Below are positions 43,406 to 52,454 of a stretch of DNA of 64,000 bases, piece after piece. The DNA lies in assembly GCF_000425105.1 (NCBI RefSeq), contig NZ_KE384303.1, positions 1-64,000 of the forward strand, in the 5' to 3' direction. Both the position numbers and the translations under genes were made by a program. Below the pieces are notes generated by a model. That model saw only the letters and a list, made by a program, of their open reading frames with translations. It made no database searches and had not been told where the DNA came from. The DNA comes from Agrococcus lahaulensis DSM 17612. Lineage in GTDB: Bacteria; Actinomycetota; Actinomycetes; Actinomycetales; Microbacteriaceae. Positions within the stretch are counted from its first letter, which is position 1. Every line of letters begins with the position of its first letter.

Positions 43406-45211
43406 ATGGAGCGAGTGACCAGCCAGCCGATCGCGCGCCCCGAGGGCCCCGCAGACGGCGGCCACTACGGCTCGTGGGCGGCCGACAACCTGCCGCCGCT
43501 CTACCCGGATCGCGCCCCGTGGGGCACGGCGCAGCCGCTGCGCGCGTGGCAGCAGGAGGCGCTCACCCAGTACTTCGAGACCGAGCCGCGCGACTTCCTC
43601 GCGGCCGCGACGCCCGGCGCCGGCAAGACGACCTTCGCGCTCCGGCTCGCCTCGGAGCTGCTGCGGCGCGGCACGGTGCGCCGCATCACGGTCGTCGCCC
43701 CGACCGAGCACCTCAAGCAGCAGTGGGCCGACGCCGCGCACAAGGCGGGCATCCGCCTCGACCCCGACTTCGCGAACGCCGACGGCGACTACCCCCGGCA
43801 GTACCACGGGGTCGTCGTGACGTACGCGCAGGTCGCGGCCCGCGCATCCGTGCACGAGCGCATCACCCGCTCGGCGCCGAGCCTCATCATCCTCGACGAG
43901 GTGCACCACGCGGGCGACGCGCTCAGCTGGGGCGACGCGGTGCTCGAGGCGTTCGGGCCGGCGACCCGCCGCCTCTCGCTCACGGGCACGCCGTTCCGCA
44001 GCGACACCTCGCCCATCCCGTTCGTCGAGTACGTGCGCGACGAGCGCGGCGTGCGCCTGAGCCGGACCGACTACGCCTACGGCTACGAGCACGCGCTGCG
44101 CGACGGCGTCGTGCGCCCCGTGCTCTTCATGGCCTACGCCGGCACGATGCAGTGGCGCACGTCGATGGGCGACGAGATGAAGGCGACGCTCGGCCACGGC
44201 GACACGAAGGACATCACGAACGGCGCGTGGCGCACCGCGCTCGACCCGGGCGGCGAGTGGATCCAGCAGGTGCTGCGCTCGGCCGACGTGCGGCTCACGC
44301 ACGTGCGCCAGGCGGTGCCGGATGCGGGCGGTCTCGTGATCGCGACCGACCAGGCCCAGGCGAGGCAGTACGCGCAGCTGCTGCGCGGCATCTCGGGCGA
44401 GGAGCCGACCGTCGTGCTCTCGGACGACCCGGGCGGCTCGGATCGGATCGAGGCGTTCTCGAAGGGCACGCAGCGGTGGATGGTCGCCGTGCGGATGGTC
44501 TCGGAGGGCGTCGACGTGCCGCGGCTCGCGGTGGGCGTCTACGCGACGAGCTCGGCGACGCCGCTGTTCTTCGCGCAGGTGATCGGCCGCTTCGTGCGCT
44601 CGCGCCACCGCGGGGAGGTCGCGACCGTCTTCCTGCCGTCCGTGCCGCCGCTGCTGACGCTCGCGGCGGAGCTCGAGCGGCAGCGCGACCACGCGCTCGA
44701 CCGCGAGCAGCCCGACGACCAGCTGCTCGAGGACGACCTCATGGCCGCCGCAGAGAAGGGCGACAAGGACGACCGGGAGCCGGCGCCCTTCACGTGGGAG
44801 CCGCTCGAGTCGAGCGCGACGTTCGACCGCGTGCTCTTCGGCGACGCCGAGTTCGGGCAGCTCGTCGAGCCGGCGACCGAGGAGGAGATGGACTTCATCG
44901 GCATCCCCGGCATCCTCGACGCCGAGGAGATCTCCGACCTGCTCAAGCGCCGGCACGCGCGGCAGGCGGCGCGCATCCGCGAGCGGCCGCCGTCGCAGGA
45001 GGCGCCCGAGCCGCTCTACCGCAACATGCGCGAGGAGCGGCAGCTGCTCAACTCGCTCGTCGCGATCGTCGCGAAGCGGCGCGGCGAGGCGCACGCACTC
45101 GTGCACGCCGAGGCCCGGCGGGTGTGCGGCGGCCCGCCGGTGGCGCAGGCCTCGATGCAGCAGCTGCGCGACCGCATCCACTACCTGCGCCGGCTCGTCG
45201 ACCGGCGCTGA
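43406..45211 (+). CDS. DEAD/DEAH-box helicase of superfamily 2
   Basis: A 601-residue helicase. Walker A is AATPGAGKTTFALRLASELL (about residues 58-77), with the motif II LIILDEVHHAGD, motif III SLTGTPFRSDTSP and motif VI AQVIGRFVRSRHRGEV. The family resembles the ATPase part of type III restriction enzymes and UvrB-like helicases but has no visible nuclease or methylase partner. Relatives occur as stand-alone genes in most actinobacteria, so a general DNA or RNA role is more likely than restriction. A GTG three codons downstream is an alternative start. The C-terminal 150 residues are family-specific. Confidence 0.88.
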   Translation: MERVTSQPIARPEGPADGGHYGSWAADNLPPLYPDRAPWGTAQPLRAWQQEALTQYFETEPRDFLAAATPGAGKTTFALRLASELLRRGTVRRITVVAPTEHLKQQWADAAHKAGIRLDPDFANADGDYPRQYHGVVVTYAQVAARASVHERITRSAPSLIILDEVHHAGDALSWGDAVLEAFGPATRRLSLTGTPFRSDTSPIPFVEYVRDERGVRLSRTDYAYGYEHALRDGVVRPVLFMAYAGTMQWRTSMGDEMKATLGHGDTKDITNGAWRTALDPGGEWIQQVLRSADVRLTHVRQAVPDAGGLVIATDQAQARQYAQLLRGISGEEPTVVLSDDPGGSDRIEAFSKGTQRWMVAVRMVSEGVDVPRLAVGVYATSSATPLFFAQVIGRFVRSRHRGEVATVFLPSVPPLLTLAAELERQRDHALDREQPDDQLLEDDLMAAAEKGDKDDREPAPFTWEPLESSATFDRVLFGDAEFGQLVEPATEEEMDFIGIPGILDAEEISDLLKRRHARQAARIRERPPSQEAPEPLYRNMREERQLLNSLVAIVAKRRGEAHALVHAEARRVCGGPPVAQASMQQLRDRIHYLRRLVDRR

Positions 45212-45220
45212 CCGCCGCGG

Positions 45221-45886
45221 TCAGCCCTGCGGCACGATCGTGCGGTGCAGCACCTGGTGGTCGCCCGGCTGCAGGTCGACGCCCGTGACGCGGCGGGCGC
45301 GCTCGAGGTCGGCCGCCGCCTCGAGCCGCACCACGCGCACGTCGCGGAGCCCGTCGGCCGTGATGCCGACGACCTCCTCGCCGATCGACTGCGGGTCGGA
45401 CGGGGGCGCGTAGCCGTTCGCCGCCGCCCACTCGGCGACCCGCGTCGGGACGCTCGCGTCGCGCACGTAGGCGACGGAGAAGTCGCCGGTGCTCGGCTCG
45501 CCGTCGAGCGGCAGGCGGTAGCTGAGCGAGCAGAGGATGCCGTCGGCCGCGAGCATGCCGGTCGGCTCGAACCCGGTGCGCAGCTCGGCCTGAGCCAGCT
45601 GCTCCTCGTAGGTGCCGCCCCAACTGATGGTCGTGACGCTCTCGGGATCGATCGCCGTCGCGTCGGCGCACGGGGTGCCGTCGGCGAAGTCGAGCTGCGA
45701 CCCGCTCGGCGCGGCGGTCGAGGTCGCCGAGGGCGTGGGCGTCGGCGTCGAGGTTGGCGTCGCGGTCGGCGTCGCGGCGGGGGTCGACGTCGGCGCCGCC
45801 GTCTGCGCCGGGGTCGCCTCGGCGCAACCGGTCAGCAGGGCGAGCGCCGCGGCGGCGACGAGCAGCGAGCGAGTGGTGGAGCGCAC
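45221..45886 (-). CDS. Lipoprotein with Pro/Thr linker, paralogue of the gene at 46570
   Basis: A 221-residue lipoprotein. The signal MRSTTRSLLVAAAALALLTG ends in LTGC. A linker made of TP and AT repeats (about residues 28-62) follows, and then a globular domain with WGGTYEEQLAQAELRTGFEP, DGILCSLSYRLPLDGEPSTG and [16 protein letters not shown]. The last features recur in the gene at 46570 (AWAAANGYA, the paired Cys and FEP), so the two are duplicates. The function is unknown; substrate-binding or wall-associated roles are possible. It converges on the helicase gene, 9 nt away. Confidence 0.83.
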   Translation of the reverse strand: MRSTTRSLLVAAAALALLTGCAEATPAQTAAPTSTPAATPTATPTSTPTPTPSATSTAAPSGSQLDFADGTPCADATAIDPESVTTISWGGTYEEQLAQAELRTGFEPTGMLAADGILCSLSYRLPLDGEPSTGDFSVAYVRDASVPTRVAEWAAANGYAPPSDPQSIGEEVVGITADGLRDVRVVRLEAAADLERARRVTGVDLQPGDHQVLHRTIVPQG

Positions 45887-46011
45887 GTGCGGCCTCTCGT
45901 GACGGGCGCGGACCCGCCGCGCGCTGGTCCTCCCAGTGTGCGGTCGCGAGGTGCCCGCCGGGAGCGCCGCCCGTAACGATCGCGCAACGGCGCGCTGGGC
46001 TCATCCGTCGC

Positions 46012-46302
46012 TCACAGGTGCAGCGTCGGATCCATCCGCTGGTGGAGGATGCGGACCACGTCGATGCCGTCGCCGCGCGCGACGTAGAAGAGCAGATGGC
46101 TGCCGATGCCGTAGCGGCGATATCCCTTGCGGATCTCGTCGCATGCCCGGCCGCGGCCTGGGTCGCCAGCGACTCGCTCGATCGCGGCCCAGATCTCGCC
46201 GACGTATCGCTCAGCTTGCGCGGCATCCCAGCGCTCCTCGGTGAAGTCCCAGATCTGTGAGAGATCGCCCTGCGCGGCGGGGGTGAGGCGGATGCGCGTC
46301 AC
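46012..46302 (-). CDS. parE: ParE/RelE-type toxin
   Basis: A 96-residue protein of the RelE/ParE superfamily: RLTPAAQGDLSQIWDFTEER, YVGEIWAAIERVAGDPGRGR and the C-terminal RYGIGSHLLFYVARGDGIDV with ILHQRMD. The ParE form (D-L-x-x-I-W-x-F-T and the terminal R-I-L-H-x-R-M-D) suggests a gyrase-directed toxin rather than an mRNA interferase. Its start overlaps the parD stop by 4 nt. The length is typical. It lies between two paralogous lipoprotein genes. Confidence 0.92.
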   Translation of the reverse strand: MTRIRLTPAAQGDLSQIWDFTEERWDAAQAERYVGEIWAAIERVAGDPGRGRACDEIRKGYRRYGIGSHLLFYVARGDGIDVVRILHQRMDPTLHL

Positions 46303-46532
46303 GGCTTCTTCGACGCCACGAACGCGTCGAAGTCGAACGGCTCGGGCGCGCCGCTCCGCTCACCCTCGATGAGCGCGGCTCGCATCGCGGCGACGCGCGT
46401 CTCCTGGTCCTCCAGCAGCCGGAGGCCGGCGCGGATCACCTCGCTCGCGGAGCGGTACCGGCCGGACGCCACCTCTCGAGCCAGAAAGGCCGCGAAGTGA
46501 TCGTCGAGGCTGACTGAGGTGTTCTGAGCCAC
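46299..46532 (-). CDS. parD: ParD-type antitoxin
   Basis: A 77-residue antitoxin of the ParD/CopG type. The N-terminal ribbon-helix-helix (NTSVSLDDHFAAFLAREVAS, GRYRSASEVIRAGLRLLEDQ) binds DNA, and the C-terminal part (EGERSGAPEPFDFDAFVAS) should wrap around ParE. The start is GTG at 46532. A perfect inverted repeat 11-25 nt upstream is the likely operator. It is the first gene of the module, as expected. Confidence 0.92.
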   Translation of the reverse strand: MAQNTSVSLDDHFAAFLAREVASGRYRSASEVIRAGLRLLEDQETRVAAMRAALIEGERSGAPEPFDFDAFVASKKP

Positions 46533-46542
46533 GCGTCCACGG

Positions 46543-46557
46543 TACCAAGAATTGGTA
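46543..46557. promoter_or_regulatory. Candidate ParD operator
   Basis: TACCAA and TTGGTA form a perfect inverted repeat around a 3-nt centre, 11-25 nt before parD. It is AT-rich against the high-GC background and well placed for autorepression by ParD or ParDE. Confidence 0.6.
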
Positions 46558-46569
46558 TGTCCGGCACGC

Positions 46570-47289
46570 TCAGTGCGGCATCGTCACCGAGTGCGTCACG
46601 TAGATGTCGTCGATGTCGGCCCCGGTGTAGCGCATGATCGTCTCGGCGTTCCCGAGCGAGGGCTGCGTGCTGTCGAGCGGCGCCCAGAAGAGGCTCCGCT
46701 GCGACCCGTCGGCATCGGCGGGCGGCGCGTACTGGAGGTAGCCCGGGCCCTCGGAGACGGCGGCGTAGCCGTTCGCCGCGGCCCACGCCTCGAGCCGATC
46801 GAACGCGGCGTCGTCGCGCTCGACGAGCGCCTCGGCGATGCGCACGACACCGCCGGCCGGGTCGTCGAGCGGGTTCGAGAAGGTCGAGACGCAGATGACG
46901 TCGAGGCCCTCGAGCACCGCCGGCGGCTCGAAGACGGGCTGCGCGTCGGCGGCCGCGAGCTGCTCGGCCTCGGTGCCCTCCCACCACACGAGGTGCGGGC
47001 GGTCGAGGATGAACTCGTCGCCGCAGTACGCCGCCGCGGGCTCGGGCTCGGGCTCGGGCGCGGCGCTCGGCGTGACGCTCGGCCGAGGGGTCACCGTGGG
47101 GGTTGGCGGCTCGCCGGTCTCGGTCGGCGGCGGGGTGGCGGATGGGCTCGGTGACGCCGATGGCGTCGGCGGCGCGGAGTCGCCGGGGGCGGGGCCGCTG
47201 CACGCGGCGAGCGCGAGCGCGAGCGCGACGAGCGCGAGCGCCGCGCGGTCGCGCAGGCGGGCGGCGGAGGCCGGATTCGACCGAGGCAT
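46570..47289 (-). CDS. Lipoprotein with Pro-rich linker, paralogue of the gene at 45221
   Basis: A 239-residue lipoprotein. The signal part [20 protein letters not shown] has the lipobox LAAC. The linker (about residues 30-75) is full of Pro, Thr and Ser. The globular domain has [60 protein letters not shown] and a terminal segment. AWAAANGY, the two Cys and the layout match the gene at 45221. The ATG at 47289 is chosen because AAGGAG lies 6 nt before it, although the ATG just before it is also possible. The function is unknown. Confidence 0.8.
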   Translation of the reverse strand: MPRSNPASAARLRDRAALALVALALALAACSGPAPGDSAPPTPSASPSPSATPPPTETGEPPTPTVTPRPSVTPSAAPEPEPEPAAAYCGDEFILDRPHLVWWEGTEAEQLAAADAQPVFEPPAVLEGLDVICVSTFSNPLDDPAGGVVRIAEALVERDDAAFDRLEAWAAANGYAAVSEGPGYLQYAPPADADGSQRSLFWAPLDSTQPSLGNAETIMRYTGADIDDIYVTHSVTMPH

Positions 47290-47436
47290 CATGCGCTCCT
47301 TCGGCATGCGCACCGACTGCCGCTCGGCCGTGACGCGGTGGCATCCAGTGTGCTCCCGAGCTCGCCCCGCGGCGGTCACGATCCGGCGTCGATTCGCGCA
47401 GTCGCGGCTCAAGCGCACCCCAGCGGATGCGCTGGC

Positions 47437-48099
47437 TCACTTGGCGGCGTCGCGCTCCAGCATGACGGCGATCGCGACCGCCTTCGCGGCGTCGATGTGC
47501 TCGCGCATGACGGCCTCGGCGCGATCGGGGTCGCGCGCCGCGACGGCCTCGAAGATCGCGCGGTGCTCGTCGGCCGCGTCGGAGGAGCGGCCCGGGCGCC
47601 GCGAGGTGAGCGAGCGGTACCGGTCGGCGTGCGCGCGCACGATCCGCAGCAGGTTCTCGGCGAGCTGGTTGCCGCTGATGCGCTGGAGCTCGTCGTGGAA
47701 CTCGGCGCCGAAGCGCACGACCTCGACGTGGTCGTCGCGCAAGCGCTCCATGAGCACGATGAGCCGCTCGAGCGCCTCGACGTCGGCCGCCGTGAGCCGG
47801 CGTGCGGCGTCCGCCGCGATGAGGCCCTCGAGCCGCGCGCGCACGTCGAAGACGTGCTCGAGCTCCGCGACCGACACGGGCGCGACCATCGTGCGGTTGG
47901 AGCCGCGCCGCACGGCGAGCCCCTCCAGCACGAGCGAGCCGATCGCCTCGCGGACGGGGGTGCGGGAGACGCCGAGCTGCTCGGCGAGCTCCGGCGCCGA
48001 GAGCGGCGCGCCGGGCTCGAGCCCGCCCTCGACGATGAGCGCGCGGAGCTGCTCGTACGTCGAGGAGCCCGCGCTCCGGCGGCGCCAGCGATCGTCCAT
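47437..48099 (-). CDS. GntR-family regulator, FadR/FCD type
   Basis: A 220-residue regulator. The winged HTH (about residues 13-75: [40 protein letters not shown]) is followed by an all-helical FCD ligand domain with [31 protein letters not shown] and a final HIDAAKAVA; the His and Asp residues suit metal-linked binding of small organic acids. It diverges from prpD, with a cluster of TTGTGCA half-sites in the 114-nt gap, so it probably controls the prpD-prpB-OYE operon, perhaps in response to a 2-methylcitrate-type acid. In other bacteria the prp genes are more often run by PrpR. Confidence 0.85.
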   Translation of the reverse strand: MDDRWRRRSAGSSTYEQLRALIVEGGLEPGAPLSAPELAEQLGVSRTPVREAIGSLVLEGLAVRRGSNRTMVAPVSVAELEHVFDVRARLEGLIAADAARRLTAADVEALERLIVLMERLRDDHVEVVRFGAEFHDELQRISGNQLAENLLRIVRAHADRYRSLTSRRPGRSSDAADEHRAIFEAVAARDPDRAEAVMREHIDAAKAVAIAVMLERDAAK

Positions 48100-48119
48100 G
48101 GCGTCATGATGCCACGGAA

Positions 48120-48159
48120 TGCACATCTGCGTACTTGTGCATCTGCATGCAGTTGTGCA
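48120..48159. promoter_or_regulatory. Candidate GntR operator between regulator and prpD
   Basis: TGCACA at 48120-48125 and TTGTGCA at 48135-48141 form an inverted pair, and TTGTGCA recurs at 48153-48159, 18 nt further on. Between the last two lies the palindrome CTGCATGCAG (48143-48152). This layout in a divergent gap is typical of GntR control regions. Confidence 0.5.
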
Positions 48160-48213
48160 GACTCGCAGGAGGGCGGTCGCGCATCCGCCCGTGAGCCAGA
48201 GCGAGGAGACGCC

Positions 48214-49719
48214 ATGATCACGCACGAGGTGCGAGCCCGGAAGTCCGCCGAGAACCTGCCCCGCGAGGAGCAGCTCGCGTGGAAGATCGCCCAGGTCGCC
48301 GTCGACCCCGTCGAGGTCGAGGGCGACGTCGTCGAGATGATCGCGAACCGCATCATCGACAACGCGGCCGTCGCGGTCGCGAGCCTCAACCGCGCGCCGG
48401 TCGTCTCGGCCCGCGAGCAGGCGCAGCGCCACCCGTACGCGCCCGGCGCCGCGATCTTCGGCATCGACGACCGCGTGAGCCCCGAGTGGGCGGCGTGGGC
48501 GAACGGCGTCGCCGTGCGCGAGCTCGACTTCCACGACACCTTCCTCGCGGCCGACTACTCGCACCCGGGAGACAACATCCCGCCGATCCTCGCGGTCGCG
48601 CAGCACCTCGGCTGCGACGGCGCCGCGCTCGTGCGCGGCCTCGCGACCGGCTACGAGATCCAGGTCGACCTCGTGCGCGCCATCAGCCTGCACAAGCACA
48701 AGATCGACCACGTCGCGCACCTCGGGCCGTCGGCCGCGGCGGGCATCGGCTCGATGCTCGGCCTCGAGGCCGAGACGATCTTCCAGGCCATCGGGCAGGC
48801 GCTCCACACGACGACCGCGACGCGCCAGTCGCGCAAGGGCGAGATCTCCACCTGGAAGGCGCACGCGCCCGCGTTCGCCGGCAAGATGGCGGTCGAGTCG
48901 GTCGACCGCGCGATGCGCGGCCAGACGAGCCCCGTGCCGATCTACGAGGGCGAGGACGGCTTCATCGCCTGGCTGCTCGACGGCTGGGAGGGCGTCTACC
49001 ACGTGCCGCTGCCCGCGCCGGGCGAGCCGAAGCGCGCGATCCTCGACACCTACACGAAGGAGCACTCGGCCGAGTACCAGGCGCAGGCGTGGATCGACCT
49101 CGCCCGCCGCCTCGGCACCGAGCGCCCCGAGCTGCGCGACCCCGCGAACATCGCCTCGATCGTCCTGCACACGAGCCACCACACGCACTACGTGATCGGC
49201 TCGGGCGCGAACGACCCGCAGAAGTACGACCCGACCGCGAGCCGCGAGACGCTCGACCACTCGATCCCGTACATCGTCGCGGTCGCGCTGCAGGACGGCG
49301 GCTGGCACCACGTCGACTCCTACGCGCCCGAGCGCACCTCGCGCCCCGACACCGTCGAGCTCTGGAACAAGATCTCGACGCTCGAGGATGCGGTGTGGAC
49401 GGAGCGCTATCACGACCCGGACCCCGACAAGAAGGCGTTCGGCGGCCGCATCGTCATCACGCTCACGTCCGGCGAGACGATCGAGGACGAGATCTCGGTG
49501 GCGGATGCGCACCCGGCCGGGGCGCGCCCGTTCGGCCGTGCGGAGTACGTGCAGAAGCTGCGCACGCTCGCGCAGGGCATCATCGACGACGCCGAGCTCG
49601 ACCGCTTCCTCGGCCTCGTCGAGCGCCTGCCGGAGCTGACGCCTGCGGAGGTGCGCGAGCTCAACCTCCGCGCCCCCGCCGGCACCGTCGACGCCGGCAC
49701 GACGCAGGGCATCTTCTAG
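48214..49719 (+). CDS. prpD: 2-methylcitrate dehydratase
   Basis: A 501-residue MmgE/PrpD-family enzyme that dehydrates 2-methylcitrate in propionate breakdown. Family motifs are [40 protein letters not shown] with the acidic/His active-site cluster, [39 protein letters not shown] and [19 protein letters not shown]. The length equals that of PrpD. The ATG at 48214 has GAGGAG 6 nt upstream. The next gene (prpB) overlaps its stop by 1 nt, and the methylcitrate synthase lies at 54859. Confidence 0.93.
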   Translation: MITHEVRARKSAENLPREEQLAWKIAQVAVDPVEVEGDVVEMIANRIIDNAAVAVASLNRAPVVSAREQAQRHPYAPGAAIFGIDDRVSPEWAAWANGVAVRELDFHDTFLAADYSHPGDNIPPILAVAQHLGCDGAALVRGLATGYEIQVDLVRAISLHKHKIDHVAHLGPSAAAGIGSMLGLEAETIFQAIGQALHTTTATRQSRKGEISTWKAHAPAFAGKMAVESVDRAMRGQTSPVPIYEGEDGFIAWLLDGWEGVYHVPLPAPGEPKRAILDTYTKEHSAEYQAQAWIDLARRLGTERPELRDPANIASIVLHTSHHTHYVIGSGANDPQKYDPTASRETLDHSIPYIVAVALQDGGWHHVDSYAPERTSRPDTVELWNKISTLEDAVWTERYHDPDPDKKAFGGRIVITLTSGETIEDEISVADAHPAGARPFGRAEYVQKLRTLAQGIIDDAELDRFLGLVERLPELTPAEVRELNLRAPAGTVDAGTTQGIF

Positions 49720-50630
49720 TGCTCTCGAGCTCCGTCACCCCGAACGAGAAGCGCAAGGCGTTCCGGGCGGGGCTCGCCTCCGGGCGCATCCAGCGCTTCC
49801 CGGGGGCGTTCACGCCGCTCACCGCGCCGCTCATCCAGCGGCTCGGCTTCGAGGGCGCCTACATCTCGGGCGCCGTCATGTCGGCCGAGCTCGGGCTGCC
49901 CGACATCGGCCTTACGACGCTCTCGGAGGTCGCCGAGCGCGGCCGGCAGATCTCGCGCATGACCGATCTGCCGACGCTCATCGACGCCGACACCGGCTTC
50001 GGCGAGGCCATGAACGTCGCGCGCGCGGTGCACGAGCTCGAGGACGCGGGCGTCGCGGGCCTCCACCTCGAGGACCAGGTCAACCCCAAGCGGTGCGGCC
50101 ACCTCGACGGCAAGGAGGTCGTCGCGCTCGACAAGGCCGTGCAGCGCATCGCCGCTGCCGTGAGCGCCCGCCGCGACAGCGACCTCGTCATCATGGCGCG
50201 CACCGACATCCGCGGGGTCGCGGGCCTCGAGGCTGCGAAGGACCGCGCGAAGGCACTCGAGGCCGCCGGCGCCGACGCGATCTTCCCCGAGGCGATGGCG
50301 ACGCTCGAGGAGTTCGCCGCCATCCGCGAGGCCGTCGACGTGCCGATCCTCGCCAACATGACGGAGTTCGGGAAGAGCGCGCTCTTCACGCACCAGCAGC
50401 TCGAGGACGTCGGTGTCAACATCGCCATCCATCCCGTGTCGCTGCTGCGCATCGCGATGGGCGCGATCGAGCGCGAGCTCGGCCTCCTCAAGGAGACCGG
50501 CACGCTCGACGGCGCCGTCGAGCGCATGCAGACGCGCGCGCGGCTCTACGAGCTCAACGACTACGCCGCCTACAACGCGTTCGACGAGGGCGTGTTCAAC
50601 TTCGACGTGCCGTCGGGGGAGCGCGCGTGA
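49719..50630 (+). CDS. prpB: 2-methylisocitrate lyase
   Basis: A 303-residue member of the isocitrate lyase/PEP mutase family, splitting 2-methylisocitrate into pyruvate and succinate. Visible motifs: FPGAFTPLTAPLIQRLGFEG, SGAVMSAELGLPDIGL, LIDADTGFGEAMNVARAV with metal ligands, HLEDQVNPKRCGHLDGKEVV, whose KRCGH loop carries the catalytic Cys, and IMARTDIRGV. The GTG start overlaps the prpD stop (TAGTG). The end overlaps the OYE gene by 4 nt, making one coupled operon. Confidence 0.94.
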   Translation: MLSSSVTPNEKRKAFRAGLASGRIQRFPGAFTPLTAPLIQRLGFEGAYISGAVMSAELGLPDIGLTTLSEVAERGRQISRMTDLPTLIDADTGFGEAMNVARAVHELEDAGVAGLHLEDQVNPKRCGHLDGKEVVALDKAVQRIAAAVSARRDSDLVIMARTDIRGVAGLEAAKDRAKALEAAGADAIFPEAMATLEEFAAIREAVDVPILANMTEFGKSALFTHQQLEDVGVNIAIHPVSLLRIAMGAIERELGLLKETGTLDGAVERMQTRARLYELNDYAAYNAFDEGVFNFDVPSGERA

Positions 50631-51706
50631 GCCTGCTCTTCTCGCCCGTCGCGGTCGGCCCGCTCGAGGCGCGCAACCGCGCGTGGGTCTCGCCGATGTG
50701 CCAGTACTCCTGCGAGGAGCAGGACGGCATGCCGAACGACTGGCACCGCGAGCACCTGGCGTCCTTCGCGCGCGGCGGCGCGGGCCTCGTGATGACCGAG
50801 GCCGCGGCCGTCGTGCCGGAGGGCCGCATCTCGCCGCAGGACGCGGGCATCTGGGACGACGCGCAAGCGGAGGCGTGGGCGCCGATCGCCGCCCGCATCC
50901 GCGCCCACGGCGCCGTGCCCGCGATGCAGCTCGCGCACGCGGGCCGCAAGGCCTCGACCTATCGCGAGTGGAGCGGGCGCGGCACCGTGCCCGAGTCGGA
51001 GGGCGGCTGGCAGACGGTGGGCGCCGGCTCGGAGCCGTTCGGCCGCTACGCGCCGCCGCGCGCCCTCGCCTCCGACGAGGTCGCGCAGCTGCCGCAGGCG
51101 TTCGCGGATGCCGCGCGCCGCGCCGTCGCCGCCGGCTTCGAGGCGCTCGAGGTGCACGCCGCGCACGGCTACCTCCTGCATCAGTTCCTCTCGCCGATCA
51201 CGAACTCGCGCTCCGACGAGTGGGGGCCGGATGCGTCGGGCCTGTCGACGAGGCTCCTGCGGCTCGTCGTCGAGGCCGTCCGCGAGGCCGCGCCCGAGGT
51301 CGCGCTCATGGTGCGGCTCAGCGCCACCGACTGGGTCGAGGGCGGCATCGACACGGCGCGCACGATCGAGCACGTGCGGGTCGCAGCCGCAGCGGGCGCC
51401 GACTGGTTCGACCTCTCCTCCGGCGGGCTCGACCCGCGGCAGGAGATCCCGCTCGGGCCCGGCTACCAGGTGCACTTCGCGCGCGACGTGCGCGCCGCGA
51501 CCGGCGCGAAGGTCAACGCCGTCGGGCTCATCGACGAGCCGACGCACGCCGAGCAGCTGCTCGCCGACGGCGACGCCGACGCGGTCATGCTCGCGCGCGC
51601 GTGGCTGCGCAACCCGCACTGGGCCCTCGCGGCCGAGGCAGCCCTCGACGGCGTGCCCGACGCATCCGTCTGGCCTCCGCAGTATCGGCGGGCGCGCCAG
51701 GCCTGA
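50627..51706 (+). CDS. NADH:flavin oxidoreductase / Old Yellow Enzyme (YqjM-like)
   Basis: A 359-residue FMN-dependent ene-reductase. It has NRAWVSPMCQYSCEEQDGMP (the Cys and start of the YqjM subgroup), MQLAHAGRKAS with active-site His, WSGRGTVPESEGGWQTVG, EVHAAHGYLLHQFLSPITNS with the FMN-binding His-x-x-H region and RSDEWGPD, and GLIDEPTHAEQLLADG near the end. It reduces activated C=C bonds using NAD(P)H. It starts at a GTG inside the prpB stop region (4-nt overlap), which is an unusual partner for the methylcitrate genes. It might act on an unsaturated acid such as an acrylate or aconitate-type compound, but this is speculative. Confidence 0.9.
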   Translation: MSLLFSPVAVGPLEARNRAWVSPMCQYSCEEQDGMPNDWHREHLASFARGGAGLVMTEAAAVVPEGRISPQDAGIWDDAQAEAWAPIAARIRAHGAVPAMQLAHAGRKASTYREWSGRGTVPESEGGWQTVGAGSEPFGRYAPPRALASDEVAQLPQAFADAARRAVAAGFEALEVHAAHGYLLHQFLSPITNSRSDEWGPDASGLSTRLLRLVVEAVREAAPEVALMVRLSATDWVEGGIDTARTIEHVRVAAAAGADWFDLSSGGLDPRQEIPLGPGYQVHFARDVRAATGAKVNAVGLIDEPTHAEQLLADGDADAVMLARAWLRNPHWALAAEAALDGVPDASVWPPQYRRARQA

Positions 51707-51713
51707 CGCGGGT

Positions 51714-52058
51714 TCAGGTGCCGGTGACGAGGCGGACGCCGTCGGCGATCTTCGAGAGCACGTAGGCCGGCACGCGACCGACGGGGAAGGGATCGACGAA
51801 CTCGCGGCTCACCGGTCCGAGCTGCGAGACGACGGCGACGGAGTCGCGATCGAGCCCCGAGGCATCAACCGGGACGAGCACGTTCCCGGGGAAGGCTTCG
51901 AGCGCGACGTTCGAGGTGAGCGGCACGACGAGCACGGTCGCGATGGCGGTCGCGAGCAGCCAGTCCTCCTGCAGCACCACGGCGGGGCGCCGCTTCGCCG
52001 GCTCCGAGCCCTGAGGCGAGCCGAAGTCGACCCATACGACGTCCCCGTGAGCGATCAC
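51714..52058 (-). CDS. MazF/PemK-type toxin
   Basis: A 114-residue PemK/MazF-fold protein: HGDVVWVDFGSPQGSEPAKR with the conserved Gly and Arg, RPAVVLQEDWLL, TVLVVPLTSN and VSQLGPVSREF in the right order. MazF toxins cut mRNA at short sequences. The usual catalytic Arg and Thr positions (KRRP and PLT) appear present. It overlaps the antitoxin gene by 4 nt and converges on the OYE gene, 7 nt away. The length is normal. Confidence 0.9.
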   Translation of the reverse strand: MIAHGDVVWVDFGSPQGSEPAKRRPAVVLQEDWLLATAIATVLVVPLTSNVALEAFPGNVLVPVDASGLDRDSVAVVSQLGPVSREFVDPFPVGRVPAYVLSKIADGVRLVTGT

Positions 52059-52300
52059 CAGTCGGTGCCCTCGCTGATGATGCGCTCCGACTCCCGGAGC
52101 ATCGGGCTGTCGGCGGACGGCTGACCGACGCGGGCGATGACTGCGTCTGCCAGCGCGGTGAGCTCTGCCTCGCCCTCGAGCTCGTCGGCGAGCTTCCGGC
52201 CGGCGCGTCGGTAGAACTCCGAGCGATTCATGCCATGCCGCGCAGCGATCCGCTCGAAGCGCTCGAAGTCGTCGTTCGGGATCGAGATCGCCGTCTTCAT
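52055..52300 (-). CDS. Ribbon-helix-helix antitoxin of the MazF-like pair
   Basis: An 81-residue protein starting MKTAISIPNDDFERFERIAA with the CopG/Arc-type ribbon-helix-helix (to HGMNRSEFYRRAGRKLADEL). An acidic tail ending RESERIISEGTDW should bind and block the toxin. This is the MazE-like RHH form seen in actinobacteria and not the AbrB-type MazE. The ATG at 52300 lies 1-2 nt after the predicted start of transcription, so the mRNA may be leaderless. A palindrome covers the promoter. Confidence 0.88.
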   Translation of the reverse strand: MKTAISIPNDDFERFERIAARHGMNRSEFYRRAGRKLADELEGEAELTALADAVIARVGQPSADSPMLRESERIISEGTDW

Positions 52301-52307
52301 GGGGTCA

Positions 52308-52325
52308 AGTATAACCAGTCATACT
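52308..52325 (-). promoter_or_regulatory. Operator and -10 box of the MazF-like module
   Basis: AGTAT and ATACT flank AACCAGTC, an AT-rich imperfect palindrome. On the minus strand its end reads TATACT, a good -10 box, placing transcription start at about 52301-52302, next to the ATG at 52300. Binding of the antitoxin here would block transcription directly. Confidence 0.5.
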
Positions 52326-52454
52326 CGGAAGTTCCAGCGGTGCATGCCGTACAGTGCTGGCGACTGCTCAGCGCGGAGCGCAGCCGAGCGGGTCGCGATC
52401 CGACCCACGGCTCTCGCGCACGGAGGGCGGTCCCTTCCAGAACGAGGAGCCGGC

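Noticed and set aside
43406-45211. The helicase as part of a type III restriction or other defence system
   Set aside because: No methylase, nuclease or specificity gene is next to it; the neighbours are a lipoprotein on each side, so a stand-alone role is more likely.
45720-45800. Thr/Pro repeat in the lipoprotein gene as a functional DNA repeat
   Set aside because: It is a coding low-complexity linker (TP and AT units) of a kind common in exported actinobacterial proteins.
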